Notes under the pieces: model-generated
Databases searched by the model: none
What the model saw: the letters and a program-made list of their open reading frames with translations, nothing else
What the model was told of the DNA's origin: nothing
Assembly: GCF_021290965.1 (NCBI RefSeq)
Contig: NZ_JAJOYT010000015.1
Span: 1 to 64,000 of the forward strand
DNA: 64,000 nt
DNA from: Rheinheimera faecalis
GTDB taxonomy: Bacteria; Pseudomonadota; Gammaproteobacteria; Enterobacterales; Alteromonadaceae
Direction of reading: 5' to 3'
In this document: piece by piece, positions 60,986-64,000 of the stretch
How the letters are laid out: each line of letters opens with the position of its first letter
How positions within the stretch are numbered: the first letter of the stretch is position 1
Position numbers and translations under genes: made by a program

Positions 60986-61182
60986 ATTAAATCTTTTATG
61001 TAATTAGAATCGCTGACACTTTATCTCTGAACCAGAGCGATCCGTCGAACTAAGTAAAGCTCCCTTCAAGACCACACTCCAAAATATTTATATTTTCAAC
61101 GACTTTGCTTTGACCCTTCCCTGTTTAGCGCATATAAATAAACACACAGCAGTAAAGCGCGCGGCAAGCTAAGGAGTGTTAC

Positions 61183-62736
61183 ATGGCAAATGATTTTTTA
61201 TTTGCTGAGGAACCCGAGGAAGTTGTACAGATTTCCCGTGGCAGTTGGAAAGTACTGATAGTCGACGATGAGCCTGAGGTTCATGCCGTTACTAAACTTG
61301 CATTAAGTGACTTTTCTTTTCAGGGTAAACACCTTGAATTTATCAGCGCCTACTCAGGCCGTGAAGCCAAAGAGATGCTGGCGAAGCATACAGATGCGGC
61401 CATAGTGCTGCTGGATGTAGTAATGGAAACCGACGATGCCGGTTTGCTGGTGGCCCGTTATATCCGCGAAGATCTGCATAACCATTATGTACGTATTATT
61501 TTACGTACCGGCCAGCCAGGCCAGGCACCTGAGCGTCAGGTGATCGTCAATTACGATATCAACGACTACAAATCAAAAACTGAGCTGACGGCGCAAAAAC
61601 TCTTTACTGTGGTGATGTCGAGCTTACGTTCCTACCGCGATATTCTGGCTATTGACCACAGCCGTCAGGGCCTTGAGAAAATTATTACCGCTTCTGCTGA
61701 TTTGTTTTCCGCCCACTCGATGGAGCAGTTTATTGATGGTGTCTTGCAGCAACTGACGTCTATTTTAGGCTGTAACGACAATGCCTTGCTGGTGACCTCA
61801 TCGCTGGTGGCTGGCAATATTAATGAAGAAGCCGATCCTGAGCGTTTAGTGGTGTTTGCTGGTTTAGGCCAGTTTGAAAAACAAGAAGGTAAACAAATCA
61901 GCGAAGTGCTGGAACCGGCTTTACTGGATGCGTTTCATCAGGCATTAAATAGCCGCAGCATTGTGTACCGTGACAATTATCTGGTGGCCTATTGCACCAG
62001 TAAATTTACCTCGGGCTCTCTGCTTTATGTGTCAGGTTTGCCTAGCCTGATGACAGACACCCAAAAGCGACTCATTGAGCTGTTTTCACAAAACGTGCAA
62101 ATTGCCTATGAAAACGTGCAACTGCAAAGTGAAATTGAAGATACACAGCGTGAAATTGTCTATCGCTTAAGTGAAGCGGTTGAGCATAGGTCTATCGAAA
62201 CTGGTAATCATGTCAAACGGGTGGCTTTTATTTGTTACGATCTGGCTAAAGCTTATGGCATGCCGGAAGAAGAAGCTGAAAAGCTGATGTTTGCTTCGCC
62301 TTTGCATGATGTCGGTAAAGTCGGCATACCAGACGGCATACTGAATAAACCAATGAAGCTGCATGGCCAGGAATGGGAAGTGATGAAAACCCATGCCAGC
62401 ATAGGTTATGAAATTTTAAAGAACTCCAAACGCACCATTATTCAGGCTGGCGCTGTGATAGCGCAGGACCATCATGAAAAATGGGATGGTTCAGGTTATC
62501 CCAGTGGCAAAAAAGGCGAAGAAATCCATATTTACGGCCGTATTGCTGCTTTAGCAGATGTTTATGATGCATTGCGACACAGACGCTGTTATAAATCGGC
62601 CTGGACCTTAGAGCAGGTGCTGGAGAAGATCAGTAGTGAGGCGGGCAAGCATTTTGACCCTAAACTGGTCGAAATTTTTATAAGTCGGGTCGACAAACTG
62701 GAAGCAATACTGCAAAAATACCCGGACGAAGAGTGA
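61183..62736 (+). CDS. Response regulator with REC, DUF3369 and HD-GYP domains
   Basis: This is a predicted phosphorylation-controlled cyclic di-GMP phosphodiesterase, 517 aa. The receiver domain (about 22-145) has the acidic pocket DDEP and the phospho-acceptor aspartate in VLLDVVMETDD. A DUF3369 domain follows (about 165-315), then the HD-GYP domain with HDVGKVGIPDGIL and HHEKWDGSGYPSG intact. No histidine kinase is encoded nearby. A terminator follows at 62758. Confidence 0.92.
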   Translation: MANDFLFAEEPEEVVQISRGSWKVLIVDDEPEVHAVTKLALSDFSFQGKHLEFISAYSGREAKEMLAKHTDAAIVLLDVVMETDDAGLLVARYIREDLHNHYVRIILRTGQPGQAPERQVIVNYDINDYKSKTELTAQKLFTVVMSSLRSYRDILAIDHSRQGLEKIITASADLFSAHSMEQFIDGVLQQLTSILGCNDNALLVTSSLVAGNINEEADPERLVVFAGLGQFEKQEGKQISEVLEPALLDAFHQALNSRSIVYRDNYLVAYCTSKFTSGSLLYVSGLPSLMTDTQKRLIELFSQNVQIAYENVQLQSEIEDTQREIVYRLSEAVEHRSIETGNHVKRVAFICYDLAKAYGMPEEEAEKLMFASPLHDVGKVGIPDGILNKPMKLHGQEWEVMKTHASIGYEILKNSKRTIIQAGAVIAQDHHEKWDGSGYPSGKKGEEIHIYGRIAALADVYDALRHRRCYKSAWTLEQVLEKISSEAGKHFDPKLVEIFISRVDKLEAILQKYPDEE

Positions 62737-62757
62737 GTCGCAGTTATCCTTGATACA

Positions 62758-62780
62758 GACCACCTGCGGGTGGTCTTATT
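62758..62780 (+). terminator. Terminator after the HD-GYP response regulator
   Basis: GACCACC and GGTGGTC form a seven-pair stem with a short loop (62758-62775), followed by TTATTGTTTT. Confidence 0.7.
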
Positions 62781-62831
62781 GTTTTACACATTGTTGTAGT
62801 TATTGTTAGCAGATCCTTAAGGACTATTTTT

Positions 62832-63206
62832 ATGTATATGGCATTAAAACATTCTCATATGTTGTTTATCGCGCTCAGCGTAACTTTTTTGGCTGTGCGG
62901 TTTTTATTGAGTTTAAAATCCCCAGCTTTGCTGCAGAATAAGTTCTTAAAAATTGCGCCTCACGTTGTGGATACCTTTTTATTACTGACGGCTATAGGCC
63001 TGATGTTGACCATTCAGCAATACCCGTTTCAAACGCCATGGTTGACCGAGAAACTCTTTGGTTTATTCGCTTATATTGGTTTGGCTGTGATGGCGTTAAA
63101 AGGCCGTACCCTGCTGATGCGTTGGGTTGGTTTTATTGGTGCCTTAAGTTGGTTGGCGCTGGTTGCTAAAGTTGCAATTACGAAAACCCCACTGCTTTTT
63201 GGTTAA
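62832..63206 (+). CDS. sirB2: SirB2-family membrane protein
   Basis: This is a small inner-membrane protein, 124 aa, with four hydrophobic segments. LKHSHMLFIALSVTFLAVRFLL and the APHVVDTFLLLTAIGLML region fit the SirB family (E. coli YchQ). In E. coli it follows prmC directly; here a TA module and an HD-GYP gene lie between. An internal ATG (62838) is an alternative start. Confidence 0.88.
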   Translation: MYMALKHSHMLFIALSVTFLAVRFLLSLKSPALLQNKFLKIAPHVVDTFLLLTAIGLMLTIQQYPFQTPWLTEKLFGLFAYIGLAVMALKGRTLLMRWVGFIGALSWLALVAKVAITKTPLLFG

Positions 63207-63269
63207 TATGGCTGATTGCTTAAGATAACCTCACTTTTTGTTTTTATTTTTCATGGTTTTAGGTAGTAC

Positions 63270-64000
63270 ATGAAGTCTGAGTTAAAGCAGCAGGGCTTGG
63301 CCCTGCTTGAGTTATTGTTAGCGATAGAACAGCAGTGGACTGATGCCGGACAAATTCAGCAGGCCAGAGAAAGCTGGCTTGCAATGGCGCCTGCCAGCGT
63401 TGAAAAAACGCTGACAATGAACGCACTGGCACGTCATGTGGACAACTTTTACCGTGACGCCTTTTTTACTCCACCTATCAAACCTTTGCTGATTGAAGAG
63501 ATGCATCAGCCTACATTATTGAGTTATGCCATTAATCAGCGTGAAGCCGACCCCTTAGTTTTGGTCCTGCTGTTGTTATGCTGGCTGCAACAAGCGGGTT
63601 TTGAGAGCGATATAGTGCGCTACAAAGGCGAATATTTAGTGCAGGTGCATTTATCCAAAGCTGAGAAGGTGTGGGTAGACCCCTACACTGGCGCCTGGCA
63701 ATGTTTGTTAAGCCCTGAAAATGGTTTGGCGCTGAGTCTTACTCAGGAACTGGCGACACAAGCTGTAGATTTTGCTGGTTTTTGTGCCGGGCTTTGGCAG
63801 TTGCAAAAGCAGCTGTTGCTGGCACTGGGCAAACGTGAACAGGCGATGGCTGTAGTGCAGCATTTGCTGGACCAAAAGCCAGGGGATCCTTATTTACATC
63901 GCGAGCGGGGCTTATTGTCTGAGTTACTTGATCACTGGTCTTTAGCGATTAGCGATTATCAGTATTTTGTGGATCAAAAACCGGATGACCCGTCCAACGA
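63270..64000 (+). CDS. sirB1: SirB1-family transglutaminase-like/TPR protein, cut by the window end
   Basis: The frame opens at ATG 63270 and stays open to the last base, giving 243 residues without a stop. It begins MKSELKQQGLALLELLLAIE. The part around NFYRDAFFTPPIKPLLIEE and the transglutaminase-like stretch (LVLVLLLLCWLQQAGFESDIV, VWVDPYTGAWQCL) is followed by TPR-like helices (AMAVVQHLLDQKPGDPYLHRERG). This fits SirB1 (E. coli YchA), which follows SirB2 in the conserved order. The C terminus is outside the window. Confidence 0.85.
   Translation, partial: MKSELKQQGLALLELLLAIEQQWTDAGQIQQARESWLAMAPASVEKTLTMNALARHVDNFYRDAFFTPPIKPLLIEEMHQPTLLSYAINQREADPLVLVLLLLCWLQQAGFESDIVRYKGEYLVQVHLSKAEKVWVDPYTGAWQCLLSPENGLALSLTQELATQAVDFAGFCAGLWQLQKQLLLALGKREQAMAVVQHLLDQKPGDPYLHRERGLLSELLDHWSLAISDYQYFVDQKPDDPSN

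Overview
The window looks like chromosome from a marine or freshwater gammaproteobacterium close to Rheinheimera or Alishewanella. This is an inference from house-keeping synteny (lolB / ispE-prs / rplY-pth-ychF on one strand, hemA-prfA-prmC...sirB2-sirB1 on the other), the Gln-rich moderate-GC coding style, and the family mix. No rRNA, insertion sequence, prophage or CRISPR array was seen.

Layout. 1-230: three tandem 76-bp units running off the left edge. 0.4-6.4 kb: a YdgJ-like oxidoreductase, a serine hydrolase, a GH16 lipoprotein, a diguanylate cyclase and an HD-GYP phosphodiesterase. 6.6-21.5 kb: an almost self-contained nitrate assimilation locus. The plus-strand group is moeB-nasA-moeA. 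The minus-strand operon is nrtABC-type importer, FAD electron-donor protein, moaA, mobA, moaB, moaC, moaD, moaE, modA, modB, modC. It covers nitrate uptake, nitrate reduction, the MoaA-to-MobA steps of bis-MGD cofactor synthesis and molybdate import; nitrite reductase is absent. Both nasA and nrtA have an intrinsic terminator directly in front of the ribosome binding site. Each terminator is preceded by the same 11-nt motif, which folds as an ANTAR-type hexaloop hairpin overlapping the terminator arm, and upstream of that lies a -24/-12 (sigma-54) element. This is the strongest regulatory discovery here.

22-37 kb and 43.4-45 kb: a pentose regulon. A FadR-subfamily GntR regulator sits beside an FAH-family (AraD1/XylX-like) dehydratase, IlvD-type sugar-acid dehydratase, SDR, aldehyde dehydrogenase, aldose epimerase, YtfQRT-YjfF-like ABC importer, SMP-30 lactonase and three GH43 arabinanase/arabinofuranosidase-type enzymes. 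Together these form a non-phosphorylative (Weimberg-type) route from arabinan-derived sugar to 2-oxoglutarate. Five copies of an operator matching TNGTNNNACNA stand before five of these transcription units, including the regulator gene itself.

37-43.3 kb: an active/inactive pair of M16 peptidases, a DUF3142-like lipoprotein with a TTG start, and a large helical-repeat protein. 45.0-45.5 kb: a tRNA operon (Met-Leu-Gln-Gln). 45.7 kb: a POT peptide transporter. 47.3-51.8 kb: an accessory stretch with a RES/Xre toxin-antitoxin pair and AT-richer genes of unknown function. 52-60.3 kb: conserved house-keeping genes. 60.4-62.7 kb: a YefM-YoeB module and a REC-DUF3369-HD-GYP regulator lying between prmC and sirB2. 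The window ends inside sirB1.
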